Shown in pieces: positions 23,653 through 32,603 of a stretch of DNA of 36,158 nucleotides. The position numbers and the translations under genes are program-made. Positions within the stretch are counted from its first letter, which is position 1, and the number at the start of each line of letters is the position of its first letter. Below the pieces are notes generated by a model. The model did no database searches and was not told the origin of the DNA. It saw only the letters and a list, made by a program, of their open reading frames with translations. Source of the stretch: Candidatus Poribacteria bacterium (GTDB taxonomy: Bacteria; Poribacteria; WGA-4E; WGA-3G); contig JAAXHI010000061.1 of assembly GCA_012270875.1 (NCBI GenBank), positions 1-36,158 of the forward strand, in the 5' to 3' direction.

Positions 23653-25011
23653 ATGAATATAATCCACATTATTTCAGATACGTTTCGACGCGATAACCTC
23701 GCTATCTACGGTGGAAAGGGATACACACCGTCCCTAAACGCCTTCGCAGAAAAATGTGTTGTTTTTGACAAAGCCTACGTCTGTAGTTATCCGACTGTAC
23801 CGATCCGAGGGGATTTGGTGACAGGGCAAGTCAGTATCTGCCGACGCGGATGGGAACCCCTCAAACGAGATGTCCCCGTCATCGCGACGGATTTAACGAA
23901 GGCTGGTGTCGTTAGCATGATGATCGCGGATACACCCCACCATATCAACAACGGCTTTTTTTACAATCGTGGTTTCACCGGATGGAAGTGGATTCGCGGG
24001 CAGGAAGGCGATTGTTTGGAGACACATCCTTACGATTATGAATCGCAAGAGGCATTACGCTATCGCGAGTATACACGGACACATCCAAATAAATTACCCG
24101 CCGGTCTCGGAAACCATATTAGAAATACGGATTTTCGGCAGACTGAGGAAGATACTTTCGTCGCACAGACTGTGCAAACGGCTTGCGATTGGCTGGAGCG
24201 GAACTATCAGCACGAAAACTTCTATTTGATGGTGGACACCTTCGATCCCCACGAACCGTGGGATGCCCCTGAGTGGTACCTGAAGCGTTTCGATGCGAGC
24301 GATTACGACGGACCTGAACCGATTTATCCGCCTTACGGTCCGAATCCGATGAATGAACGCGAGACGGAACGCCTCAATGCGCTCTATCGTGCGGAGGCAT
24401 CGCTTGTTGACAATTGGATCGGGCAGCTGCTGCGGAAAATTGACTACATGGGTTTGATGGAAAATACGATGGTGATTTTTATGGCAGATCACGGTTTCCT
24501 ATTGGGTGAACATGGGCTGCTTGCCAAGAACCTAAGCATGTATGAGGAAATTATCCATATCCCGTTGCTGGTTTATCATCCGGATGCAACGCCACGCCAC
24601 ACGGACGCGCTTGCGAGTATTGTTGATATCCCTCCCACTGTTATTGATGTGTTCGGCGCAGAACGCGGGGCACAGGTAGAGGGCAACAGCCTCCTCCCTG
24701 CTATCATGGGAGATACCGACACTGGACGTGAATATGCGGTTACGCACGGTGCATGGGTCGGCGGATGGAGTCCTGACGGTGGAAGTCCGCACGGCAGCAT
24801 CACCGACGGCACTTGGTCTCTGCTGTTAGAAAATCGAGGTGCTCCAAGGTCTTTGTTCCATTTGCCTTCCGATCCGGAGCAGGTGAATAACCGATTTGAA
24901 TCGGATACGGCAGAGGCGCGACGGCTCTACCAAGCGTTTTTAGACTTCTTGGCACAACACGGTGCGCCTGAAGCGATGGTCAATCAATTCCAAGATCGGT
25001 GGCCGGTTTAG
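23653..25011 (+). CDS. Sulfatase-superfamily hydrolase with Thr at the nucleophile position
   Basis: A 452-residue protein with the sulfatase/alkaline-phosphatase fold. The N-terminal metal site 'HIISDTFRRDN' includes D9. The nucleophile motif, normally C/S-x-P-x-R-x-x-x-x-T-G, reads 'TVPIRGDLVTG' (48-58), with Thr48 where the formylglycine Cys or Ser should be. Later metal ligands are 'DPHEPWDAP' and 'MADHGFLLGEHG' (D279, H280). There is no signal peptide, so it is probably cytoplasmic. Because Thr cannot become formylglycine, it may act as a phosphatase, phosphodiesterase or phosphomutase rather than a true sulfatase; Thr nucleophiles are established for nucleotide pyrophosphatases and lipoteichoic-acid synthases of this superfamily. 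It follows the ligase gene by 30 nt. The ATG at 23653 has a GGAGA ribosome site. Confidence 0.9.
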   Translation: MNIIHIISDTFRRDNLAIYGGKGYTPSLNAFAEKCVVFDKAYVCSYPTVPIRGDLVTGQVSICRRGWEPLKRDVPVIATDLTKAGVVSMMIADTPHHINNGFFYNRGFTGWKWIRGQEGDCLETHPYDYESQEALRYREYTRTHPNKLPAGLGNHIRNTDFRQTEEDTFVAQTVQTACDWLERNYQHENFYLMVDTFDPHEPWDAPEWYLKRFDASDYDGPEPIYPPYGPNPMNERETERLNALYRAEASLVDNWIGQLLRKIDYMGLMENTMVIFMADHGFLLGEHGLLAKNLSMYEEIIHIPLLVYHPDATPRHTDALASIVDIPPTVIDVFGAERGAQVEGNSLLPAIMGDTDTGREYAVTHGAWVGGWSPDGGSPHGSITDGTWSLLLENRGAPRSLFHLPSDPEQVNNRFESDTAEARRLYQAFLDFLAQHGAPEAMVNQFQDRWPV

Positions 25012-25098
25012 TTTTTTATAGAGGTTCGTAGGCACGCAATTCTGCGGCGTAATCGCCCAAATGCGACGTGCATTATTGCGCCTTGTGTCCGTCCTGAT

Positions 25099-25422
25099 TC
25101 ACTCTTTATTCGCTGCCATCGGTTCAGTGGCGAGATATTTCTCATCCGTCTCTATATCAGGCGGATAGCGAATCTCCCAGACTTTGATGTCTTTCGCTGT
25201 GCTGTCAGCTGTTGGATAAATGGGAACGAAAATATCTTTGTGTTCACCGCGCAAGAACAACTTGACAGCGAGACTGTTCCAACCGAGCGGTGGGATGTAA
25301 TAAGCTCTGTTCAGGCGAGTTTCAGCGTCAAAATCCAAAACGAGTCCGCCATCTTCAATATCCACCGATATTTGAGAGGTCGGGGTGTTGACGGTTCTTT
25401 CTAACGTTACATCCTTCGTCAA
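25099..25422 (-). CDS. Small hypothetical protein coupled to the STT3-like gene
   Basis: I do not recognise this 107-residue protein. It has no signal peptide or membrane segment. It looks like a single beta-rich domain ('SQISVDIEDGGLVLDF' and 'SLAVKLFLRGEHKDIFVPIY'), followed by a polar tail. The start is a TTG at 25422 that overlaps the STT3-like stop codon as TTGA, with GGAG six bases upstream. Translational coupling therefore supports it as a real gene. It ends 87 nt from the convergent sulfatase gene. By position it might be an accessory subunit of the oligosaccharyltransferase-like protein, but this is only inference. Confidence 0.6.
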   Translation of the reverse strand: MTKDVTLERTVNTPTSQISVDIEDGGLVLDFDAETRLNRAYYIPPLGWNSLAVKLFLRGEHKDIFVPIYPTADSTAKDIKVWEIRYPPDIETDEKYLATEPMAANKE

Positions 25423-27509
25423 GGATTCTCCGAGTTCTCCCTCAGCAACCGCCTCATTTTCGTCTTTAAAGTGTGTAGTGATGGATAGTGTGCAGGAGAA
25501 GTACGGGCAATTTCAATGAAGTCCAACGGGGTGCCTCTCCCGCGCGGCTGCATTCGGTAGGGTGTTCCGATGGGTGTCTCCGTTCGCGTCAGTTGATAGA
25601 GTTCAAACTGCCTATCAGCGTTTTCATCACTTCCCATACTTGAATAGTTTCGGGAGCCAGATAGCACTCCCCACTCTGTTAGCATCAGATGCGTGGCTTT
25701 GTGCGTTTTGAGAAATCCAAGTGCTTCGCGCGCGTCTTGTGCACAAAAGACGTGTCGGTAATAGAGATGTATCCAGTGCGGAAGAAAATGGTCGGAGTCA
25801 ACAACTGTATTGACATCACCGAAGACATTGAGTTGTGTGCCATCGTCCCAATTTGCTGCTATCACTGATTCATTAGGAAGGGTTTCGTTCATCCATTTAA
25901 ACACCTCTGACCTGCTACCTTGTCCCGGTATAGGTGGCCGCATACGCGATGCAGCGTAGATAGACTTATTTGCATGCCCGCCGATCGGGGTCCAGAAAAG
26001 AATAGGTATTAATACGATGACAGTAAAGATAGCAGTCGCACGTTTTTCCCAAACATAAGGATAAAGGATCTTTACGTCCTTGAGTTTTTGTATGAGGTGC
26101 ACAGGGGAGAACCAGAGGAGCCATGCCGTGCCGTAAGCGAGCGGCAGTCCGATAAAGAAGTCATGCCGTTTGCCGCCGCGTGAAAGGCCTACCCATAAAA
26201 GGTACCAGGCAAGTATCGCGAGTGTCATCCATTCGTTCTTCGTCTCTTCCCTTCGGAAGCAGGCAACAGCCAAAGATAAAACAGTCGATCCCAACGAGAG
26301 GAAAAAGATCGTGTTGCATGTATCTGCACCTATCCACTCGTTAACCTGCGTGCGAAAAAAGGTTGTTGTGGTAAAAAGAGATAGTGAGAAAGCCAGGGGG
26401 ATCCCCCTCCACTTCCACAAGTGGAGACAAGCGATTATCAGGCCAAGACTCCCTAAGACAAACACTGCCCCGTATCTGCTTGCCCAAAATCTGAAATTTG
26501 GATCGGCTAATTCGCCTATGTTCTGCATGAGTTGACTTTCACGGAACGGGTACGCCGTTTCGGCGAAGGTGCCAGATTGCATAAAGATATAGCCCACTCC
26601 CGCGGCGATACCGAGCAGTGTCAACCCCCACGCGAGTTTTCGGGGATGCGGACGGAGTTGCTCAACGTATTTCAGGAGCAGGTATCTTGATCCACGGAGT
26701 GCAAAAACCGTCAGCGGCGGAAATAGCATCAGGGCAGCGACATGCGTTGACAAACCGGACCCGCTTCGATAGGCAGGACTGATGAGATAGAGCCACGGGA
26801 CGAACATCAGCATATAGAGGAGATATTCTGTAAGGTGCTGTTCTGTGTCTGCGCTACAAAATTTCCAGAGTTCCACTGCCACAATCATCAGGACGAAAAA
26901 TCCGAAACCTTCCCAACTCATTCCCCCCAAGAAAACGGTGAAGCCGGCGAGTACAGTTGCAATCCATTTGCGTCGCCCTGGCTCCATGCCTTCCTTATAG
27001 AGATAACTGGTGACAGCAAAGATACCGAGCATCCAACACCATGCATCCCTGTCTCCAAAACCGGCGGCACTGCGTTCTATGCTCCCCGGCAGCGTTGCCA
27101 AAAGGAGCGTAACAATTGCGGCGAAAACGACTCCGTAAGTGCGAGCGAGGAAGAAACACAACACACCGAGTCCGAGTGTAAAACAGATAGTGCCGATATA
27201 AACTTGAATGTGATGGAGCGTGAGTTTCGGAGACATCCAACCGATGGCTTTGTGCGTGTAGGCGATCGCGTAAGCGTAGAGTGGAAATATTTGCCCATTA
27301 TCTCTGCCGTGTGGCAGCCAGCGGCGCATATCGCGTGCAGGGAGGGTGCCTTGTTCAGCAATTTCTTGTGCCTGTGAAGCGAAGAGATAGGCATCGTTGG
27401 AGCTAAATTGCCCATCGGGAAGTCTGTTTACGCCTTGGACACGTATCCAGCAGGCGAGTAGCACAATGGCGCATAAAAGGATTTTTTGGTAAAAGTTCAT
27501 TGTATTCAT
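25419..27509 (-). CDS. STT3/AglB/PglB-like oligosaccharyltransferase
   Basis: A 696-residue polytopic membrane protein (start at 27509) with about a dozen hydrophobic segments and a C-terminal soluble domain. An acidic 'SSNDAYLFASQA' near residue 37 and 'GFGDRDAW' near 151 match the two acidic motifs of the GT66 catalytic loops. The C-terminal domain contains 'NWDDGTQL' near residue 553, followed by a 'VNTVVDSDH' stretch, corresponding to the STT3 'WWDYG' motif and the sequence after it, but altered. GT66 enzymes move a lipid-linked glycan to Asn in secreted proteins. The start is chosen from a TAATG overlap with the upstream beta-barrel gene; an upstream Met at 27551 would add 14 residues overlapping that gene. 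It could also be an undecaprenyl-linked GT-C sugar transferase of another family. Confidence 0.75.
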   Translation of the reverse strand: MNTMNFYQKILLCAIVLLACWIRVQGVNRLPDGQFSSNDAYLFASQAQEIAEQGTLPARDMRRWLPHGRDNGQIFPLYAYAIAYTHKAIGWMSPKLTLHHIQVYIGTICFTLGLGVLCFFLARTYGVVFAAIVTLLLATLPGSIERSAAGFGDRDAWCWMLGIFAVTSYLYKEGMEPGRRKWIATVLAGFTVFLGGMSWEGFGFFVLMIVAVELWKFCSADTEQHLTEYLLYMLMFVPWLYLISPAYRSGSGLSTHVAALMLFPPLTVFALRGSRYLLLKYVEQLRPHPRKLAWGLTLLGIAAGVGYIFMQSGTFAETAYPFRESQLMQNIGELADPNFRFWASRYGAVFVLGSLGLIIACLHLWKWRGIPLAFSLSLFTTTTFFRTQVNEWIGADTCNTIFFLSLGSTVLSLAVACFRREETKNEWMTLAILAWYLLWVGLSRGGKRHDFFIGLPLAYGTAWLLWFSPVHLIQKLKDVKILYPYVWEKRATAIFTVIVLIPILFWTPIGGHANKSIYAASRMRPPIPGQGSRSEVFKWMNETLPNESVIAANWDDGTQLNVFGDVNTVVDSDHFLPHWIHLYYRHVFCAQDAREALGFLKTHKATHLMLTEWGVLSGSRNYSSMGSDENADRQFELYQLTRTETPIGTPYRMQPRGRGTPLDFIEIARTSPAHYPSLHTLKTKMRRLLRENSENP

Positions 27510-28537
27510 TACAATCGGAAGGCATATTGCCATCCGACGATGAGCCTCCATCTGTTTTTGAGTTGTGTACCTGTGAGATTTTGGTAGATAGGCATTTGGA
27601 ATTCAACCGCAAGACGTTGTCCTGCCAATGGGTTTCCTGACGGCACTATTAGATTGCTGGAAACCGCAACGTCTAACCGTGTGCCCCCGCGGAAGTCAGA
27701 TCGGTGGCTCGGACTCATGTTTGGACTCAAATCGGGATGAGTGCCAGTGATATGTCCACTGTGCGAAAACAGAAGCCTTCCACTGAGACTGAGCCAGTTG
27801 CTGAGCCGCCGCGCGCTCCATACTGTAGCAGTGACAGTGGTGCCATATCGGTACTCGTTGGCGTTGATATGGAGCGGAAATGTGCCGCACAGCTGACTGC
27901 CGTAAGACCAGTTTCTATGATACCCAAAAAGGGTTATACCAGGTCTCCCTTCAAAAGATCCACTCCCGAGTTGCATCGGATACGGTAGGACGTTCCCATC
28001 TACGCCTGTCTGTGCAATAGAACCTGTCGGGAGCGAGATGCCGACATTTCCGATAAGGTTGAGATGATCGGTTTTCCACACCGTAAGAAGGGATTCCAGT
28101 TTGACATCGCCAATTCCGGCACTTGACATTTCATGCGTGCCTACTGGGTGTTCATGATGCCCTCCTTTATGGTGGTGCGCGCCTTCCATCTCCATGTTGC
28201 GTTGCTGATAACCCGTCATTGCCATGAGCGTGATCTTGTCGTGCGGCGCAAACATTACACCAATCGTATGCATACGCATTTCCATCTGCGTCGGGGTTAT
28301 CATAAAGTCTTTAAGCACATCAGTCGTTTCAAGGGAGGTAGTGCCGGATTGCAGTCCTCGCATGTCCATTGCCATGAATCGGTAAGAGAACATCATTTCA
28401 CCGATTTTATGTCCATGGTCTCCCATCACACCGATAGGAGCATGGCTATCCGGACGAGAATTGGGGGGATCTGCGTAAGCAGCGTTGAGAGTCAGTGAAA
28501 GTAGCAAAACAGTTAATAGATTTATATGTAGTTTCAA
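27509..28537 (-). CDS. His/Met-rich outer-membrane beta-barrel, MetA-like transporter family
   Basis: A 342-residue secreted protein with a clear signal peptide (1-22, ending 'NAAYA'). The mature part starts with 'PIGVMGDHGHKIGEMMFSYRFM', resembling barrel proteins of the Phenol_MetA_deg-like group that occur near copper or metal-handling genes. A loop at about 110-140 is rich in His and Met ('GAHHHKGGHHEHPVGTHEM') and is likely to bind a soft metal such as Cu. The remainder is strand-like ('NLIGNVGISLPTGSI', 'RWRLIVGWQYAFRL'). The start is a TTG at 28537 chosen because of an AAGGAG site at ideal spacing; no ATG is available. The stop overlaps the next gene as TAATG. A metal-sensing or uptake role is inferred from composition only. 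Confidence 0.75.
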   Translation of the reverse strand: MKLHINLLTVLLLSLTLNAAYADPPNSRPDSHAPIGVMGDHGHKIGEMMFSYRFMAMDMRGLQSGTTSLETTDVLKDFMITPTQMEMRMHTIGVMFAPHDKITLMAMTGYQQRNMEMEGAHHHKGGHHEHPVGTHEMSSAGIGDVKLESLLTVWKTDHLNLIGNVGISLPTGSIAQTGVDGNVLPYPMQLGSGSFEGRPGITLFGYHRNWSYGSQLCGTFPLHINANEYRYGTTVTATVWSARRLSNWLSLSGRLLFSHSGHITGTHPDLSPNMSPSHRSDFRGGTRLDVAVSSNLIVPSGNPLAGQRLAVEFQMPIYQNLTGTQLKNRWRLIVGWQYAFRL

Positions 28538-28563
28538 TCACTTCTCCTTATGAATGGTTATCG

Positions 28564-28607
28564 GTTATCAGTTTTGGGTTTTCAAAAAGAAACGCTTCAC
28601 TGATAAC
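28564..28607 (-). repeat. Inverted repeat between permease and beta-barrel genes
   Basis: GTTATCAGT (28564-28572) and ACTGATAAC (28599-28607) form a 9-bp stem with a 26-nt loop, 9 nt after the permease stop on the minus strand. The word ACTGATAAC also occurs in the spacers at 9381-9546 and 11497-11597. It may be repeat, terminator or both. Confidence 0.45.
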
Positions 28608-28615
28608 TATTTGTA

Positions 28616-29875
28616 TTATGTATCCGTTCGGAGTGCATCAATAGGTGTCATCCGTGATGCCCGTATAGCAGGATAGACACCGAAAATGACACCCATAAAA
28701 ATTGAAAAGAGAACAGAAATCACCATCCATCGCACGGATAGCACCACAGGCCACATCTCCACAATCGGCAGGATGCGGACAGCAACGCGTGCCATACCGT
28801 GGGCGAAGAGCCAGCCGCCCGCGATACCGAGAATAGTGCCACAGAGACAGAGACTGATGGATTCTGTCAAGAACTGATAGAAGATGTCAATACGTCTTGC
28901 CCCAACAGATTTCCGCAAGCCGATCTCGCGCGTCTTTTCACCTACAGAGACGAGGCAGATGTTCATAATACCGATGCCGCTGACAAACAGCGAGAAGCCG
29001 GCAATGCCACCCAACGCGATTTTTATTACCTTTTCGATATGTTCAAGCCGTCGGATGGAACGTTTGGGCATCCAGGTGCGAATAAAGTCATCTTTCCCTC
29101 GGTGTCTTTTCCGCAGCACCACCTTAACGTCTTCAGTGACTCGGTTGATATCTTCACCTTTTCTAAAAAAGACAATAAGCCCACCCACGTGCCGTTTTCC
29201 TGACACGCGTTGTTGGAAAGTTGTCAATGGAATACAGACAGCATCATCTAAAGAGAGCCAAAGGAGATTTCTTCCTCTGGGTATCAGTTTGCCGACAACA
29301 CGCATTCTTACCGGTGTGTGCCGGTTATGAAACCGAATCTCCACCTCTTGTCCGAAGGGGGAGGTGTCGCCAAACAGTTCTGTGGCAACATTGGCACCGA
29401 GGACGCAGACTTGCAGGGCATGCTCAATATCATTATCTGAGATAAACCTGCCTTCTTGAGTATGCCAGGACATCAGGTGTTCATAACCGGGGGTGGCCCC
29501 TTCTACATGAGGTCTGAATTCTCTACCTTTGTAGGTGACGAAGACATCAGGTGCCAGATTTCTCGGAAGGACTGCCGTGACACTTGGACACGCCGCTTCA
29601 ATAGCGAAAGCATCATCAAAGGTATAACGCTCAGTGGTACGCTTCAGGATCCGCCCCCGCTGGTAAAAGGCAGTCCGGGTTAAGAATTGGATATGGTTTG
29701 GTCCTCCGAGCCTTTTGATGTTATCGGTAATAATCTTCTTCGCGCCATCCCCGATAGCCATCATACAAAGCACACTGGCGATTCCGATAAGGATACCGAG
29801 GATAGACAACCCGGCGCGGAGTCTATTTTGTTGAATGTGCTGGATGCCCGCGGCTATTGCCTCGTAGATTTTCAT
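28616..29875 (-). CDS. MacB/FtsX-type ABC transporter permease without a visible ATPase
   Basis: About 419 residues from the Met at 29875 (429 from 29905). Topology is MacB-like: one N-terminal membrane helix ('RAGLSILGILIGIASVLCMM'), a large periplasmic MacB_PCD-type domain (about 50-270), then three FtsX helices ('GFSLFVSGIGIMNICLVSV', 'CLCGTILGIAGGWLFAHGM' and 'ISVLFSIFMGVIFGVYPAIR'). The conserved 'EKTREIGLRKSVGAR' follows the second helix. These permeases work with an ATPase and usually a membrane-fusion protein to act on periplasmic substrates or lipoproteins. Neither partner is present in this window. 'MKIYEAI' is a typical family start, which I prefer, although 29905 has a possible GGGA site. 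It follows the WD40 gene and precedes the beta-barrel gene on the same strand. Confidence 0.88.
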   Translation of the reverse strand: MKIYEAIAAGIQHIQQNRLRAGLSILGILIGIASVLCMMAIGDGAKKIITDNIKRLGGPNHIQFLTRTAFYQRGRILKRTTERYTFDDAFAIEAACPSVTAVLPRNLAPDVFVTYKGREFRPHVEGATPGYEHLMSWHTQEGRFISDNDIEHALQVCVLGANVATELFGDTSPFGQEVEIRFHNRHTPVRMRVVGKLIPRGRNLLWLSLDDAVCIPLTTFQQRVSGKRHVGGLIVFFRKGEDINRVTEDVKVVLRKRHRGKDDFIRTWMPKRSIRRLEHIEKVIKIALGGIAGFSLFVSGIGIMNICLVSVGEKTREIGLRKSVGARRIDIFYQFLTESISLCLCGTILGIAGGWLFAHGMARVAVRILPIVEMWPVVLSVRWMVISVLFSIFMGVIFGVYPAIRASRMTPIDALRTDT

Positions 29876-29944
29876 GTGGCAAAGGAAATCCCTTCTAAAA
29901 GGCATAGTCCCTACAAAGACAGGTAGCTGCTACGGCACGGTTAC

Positions 29945-31936
29945 CTACAGATAAGGCTTCAAATCCCAAAGCAGAATTGTACCATCGTAACTGCCACTTG
30001 CCAAAATTGTGCCATCGGGTGAGAAAGCGAGACACTGGACATCACTGCAGTGCCCTCGAAAGGTGGCGATGTTTTCACCACTTTTAACATTCCACAATCG
30101 TACCGGACACTTCTTAATACCGAAGCCGCGTAACCACCACGCACCGGAAGCCAAATATCGGCCACATGGAGAAAATGCTAACGCGTATGGATGCGAACTA
30201 TCTTTTCGTTGTGGGATGCTCATGAGAGTTTCGCGCTGACTGATATCCCATAATAAAATCCTTGATGGATTTATTTGACCGAGGGCAATCAAAGTACTAC
30301 AAGGTGAAAACGCGAACGCATAATTTCTTTTCGGCAACGCTTCAATAGGTTCACCGCTTTCAACATCCCACAGCTGGGAGACGGGCCCGTATCGCGTCAT
30401 ACTCACAATTTTCTTTTCATCGGGGCTAAATGCTATAAAATTGATCCACTCAGAATGTGCTTTGAAAGTGTACTGTGTGTTCTGCCGCTGCACATTCCAC
30501 ACATATAGTCTGCCTTCGCTATCTCCGCATGCCAACAAGTTGCTTTTGTGTGCGAATGCTGTCGTTGATACCTGCAGCTTTTGCTCAGCAAAAGGGATTT
30601 CTTCGTAGGGAAGTGTGAAAGTGGCGACGGGTGTCGCGTTGTTCCCAATGTTCCATAACTTTGCAGTTTTACCGTCAGCACCGGTTGCGTAAATTTTCCC
30701 TTGTGGCGATACAGAGATAGTATAACTTCCTCCGGGAAGATTAAAACAGGATGACGGGGAGGATAGATCGGTAATATCCCATAGAATCACTTTCTCGCCT
30801 TCACTCCAATATCCTCCCGCGAGAGTTTTCCCATCTGGCGAAAAAGCCAGCGAAAAAGGAACACCAGTATGTAAATGCGGAAACGAATGCGGATCGGAAT
30901 TACCCACTGTCCATTTCCTAAATTCGCGACGGGTAGTGGAAGCCAAAACGAATGGGGTTCCCTTTCGGACATGGACTCCCTGAAGAGAACTATGCTCTTC
31001 AACGGAGAGATCGCACTTTTTACCGCGCGCCACGTCCCATACGACGAAAGTGTCATCGGACTTTTCAGCGGCATGCAAAATCCCTGCTGGGGAATAAAAG
31101 ACTTGCATCTGTCCCGTTCCATAATCGTAGTATCCATGAGTCTGTTGCCAATTGTCAACAGACCAGACCCGCACTGATCCATCTGCCCCACCGGCGGCAA
31201 GGAACTGTCCACACGGTGAAAAACGAAGACTATTCACAAAACCGTTGGTATTCGTGAGGCAGGCAATCTGCCCACCGGTTTCTACATTCCATACGGCGAT
31301 GAATTCGGTAGCATCTTTGGAAAGACGAATAGTCCCATTAGGGTCCGCATGTGCTACCAGACTTTCATCGGGCATTGTAGATGCTAATAGACTGCCATCC
31401 TCAGAAAAAGTAATAGGACGCGGAGTTCCACCGAACCATTTGAAATCCGTTTCGTCGTGGAATTTTGCAAGCCATTCCCCGGTTTCCGGGTGCCAGACAT
31501 ATAGAATATAGTCACGGACGCTGGACGCGGTGAGACGTTGACCATCGAGCGAAAAAACGAGGTGAGAAACTAAATGATAAGGTCTCTCTTCTTCATCGCG
31601 TTCCATTTGTGCAATGCAGATACCGCGCTGCACATCCCATACCTTGACAAGTCCGTCCCCATCGCCGGTGGCAAGCCACTTGCCATTCGGGGAAAAGGAG
31701 ACAGCAGAAATAAACCCCCGATCTGTGTCGCATAGGGTGATAGGGGTCATGGTGAATATATCGTACCACCAGACCCCTATACAACTGGCAACAGCGAGAT
31801 ACTTTCGATCTGGCGAGGGGGCAATATTTCCCATTACGCGCCCTTGTCCCAATCGAGCAATCGCGCCATCGGGTAACTTCCACTTCGCCATTTCACTATC
31901 GTCTGTTATCTCATGAAACCATGCATTCTTTGTCAT
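29945..31936 (-). CDS. WD40 protein with 14 blades (two beta-propellers)
   Basis: About 663 residues. WD40 units begin near 'KLPDGAIARLGQGRVMGNIA' and continue to the C terminus ('FSPDGTILASGSYDGTILLW'). I count 14 blades, enough for two seven-bladed propellers. Most carry 'FSP.G..LA.G' and 'W(D/N/S)' pairs; several are degenerate. There is no catalytic domain, signal peptide or membrane helix, so it is probably a cytoplasmic protein-interaction scaffold. The frame is open further upstream to 32188, but that part overlaps the Cys-rich gene in another frame and is not WD40-like. I therefore start at the ATG at 31936, 7 nt after the Cys-rich stop. A Met at residue 12 is an alternative. It is placed between ECF sigma/Cys-rich genes and the permease, probably one transcription unit. 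Confidence 0.85.
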   Translation of the reverse strand: MTKNAWFHEITDDSEMAKWKLPDGAIARLGQGRVMGNIAPSPDRKYLAVASCIGVWWYDIFTMTPITLCDTDRGFISAVSFSPNGKWLATGDGDGLVKVWDVQRGICIAQMERDEEERPYHLVSHLVFSLDGQRLTASSVRDYILYVWHPETGEWLAKFHDETDFKWFGGTPRPITFSEDGSLLASTMPDESLVAHADPNGTIRLSKDATEFIAVWNVETGGQIACLTNTNGFVNSLRFSPCGQFLAAGGADGSVRVWSVDNWQQTHGYYDYGTGQMQVFYSPAGILHAAEKSDDTFVVWDVARGKKCDLSVEEHSSLQGVHVRKGTPFVLASTTRREFRKWTVGNSDPHSFPHLHTGVPFSLAFSPDGKTLAGGYWSEGEKVILWDITDLSSPSSCFNLPGGSYTISVSPQGKIYATGADGKTAKLWNIGNNATPVATFTLPYEEIPFAEQKLQVSTTAFAHKSNLLACGDSEGRLYVWNVQRQNTQYTFKAHSEWINFIAFSPDEKKIVSMTRYGPVSQLWDVESGEPIEALPKRNYAFAFSPCSTLIALGQINPSRILLWDISQRETLMSIPQRKDSSHPYALAFSPCGRYLASGAWWLRGFGIKKCPVRLWNVKSGENIATFRGHCSDVQCLAFSPDGTILASGSYDGTILLWDLKPYL

Positions 31937-31943
31937 GACATTA

Positions 31944-32393
31944 TCAACAGTTCCCACCACATTGTGATTGTCTATTGCAGATTGTCCCCTCACAAAGACC
32001 CTCGCAACTCTTTTGTTGTTTGTTATAACAACTATTCGTCGAGGGACAGCCATTTTGTGTAGTGGGACCACAATCATCTGGATCGGGACAAGCATTTCCA
32101 CAACCGACTGTGTTACAACGACACTTGCTTTCACTAAACTCGGAGAGGTTATCAATTCCGTCGCCACAGCCATCGGTAGGTTCAGCATCCATAGGAATAT
32201 TACTACCGTAGCCCCCGCTGCTGTCCGCTGCGAAGGAGGTTACCGTTGCCTCTCCACTACAGCAGCAATTGGCAGCCTGCGACTCCGAAACAAATCCACC
32301 GGACGTAAACAAGAATCCGAATGTGCCCAAGAATATCAGCGCAACCATAAACTGCCCGATTGTGTTGCGATTTTTGTAAAAAACGTTAATCAT
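31944..32393 (-). CDS. Secreted or anchored Cys-rich protein
   Basis: A 149-residue protein of unknown function. Residues 1-41 are an unusually long signal-like segment with a hydrophobic core ('FMVALIFLGTFGFLFTSGGF') and 'SQAA' before a Cys-Cys-Cys start of the mature part. The mature region of about 105 residues has 16 Cys, including 'CRCNTVGC', 'CPDPDDC' and a C-terminal 'CEGLCEGTICNRQSQCGGNC' pattern. Many disulfides or metal binding outside the cytoplasm are likely. The ATG at 32393 is chosen because AAAGGA lies upstream at good distance and the signal peptide starts there; an upstream ATG at 32456 is possible. It lies 211 nt after the ECF sigma gene and 7 nt before the WD40 gene. I infer it is an effector or anti-sigma-like partner, without proof. 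Confidence 0.7.
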   Translation of the reverse strand: MINVFYKNRNTIGQFMVALIFLGTFGFLFTSGGFVSESQAANCCCSGEATVTSFAADSSGGYGSNIPMDAEPTDGCGDGIDNLSEFSESKCRCNTVGCGNACPDPDDCGPTTQNGCPSTNSCYNKQQKSCEGLCEGTICNRQSQCGGNC

Positions 32394-32603
32394 CAAAATT
32401 TTTCCTTTCCCCGCGAGGGGTGTTTGTAAAATATCAACATTTACGAAAAATGTCAAGTGTATAAACTTGACCTGTTTTATCTGTCAACCCGGTTGTCACA
32501 CACGGTACGCGAAACACGGGATCCAGCAGTGAGGACATCCCACTGCAATGAAAATAGCCGGCGACGAGATGCCCCGTGCAAGACATCTGTGCGAAAATCG
32601 CAA

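Noticed and set aside
25012..25098. GTAGGCAC word after the sulfatase gene as a possible terminator or palindrome
   Set aside because: The following bases do not form a convincing stem.
31937..32188. Upstream extension of the WD40 frame by 84 codons
   Set aside because: It overlaps the Cys-rich gene in another frame, and its low-complexity residues do not resemble a WD40 protein.
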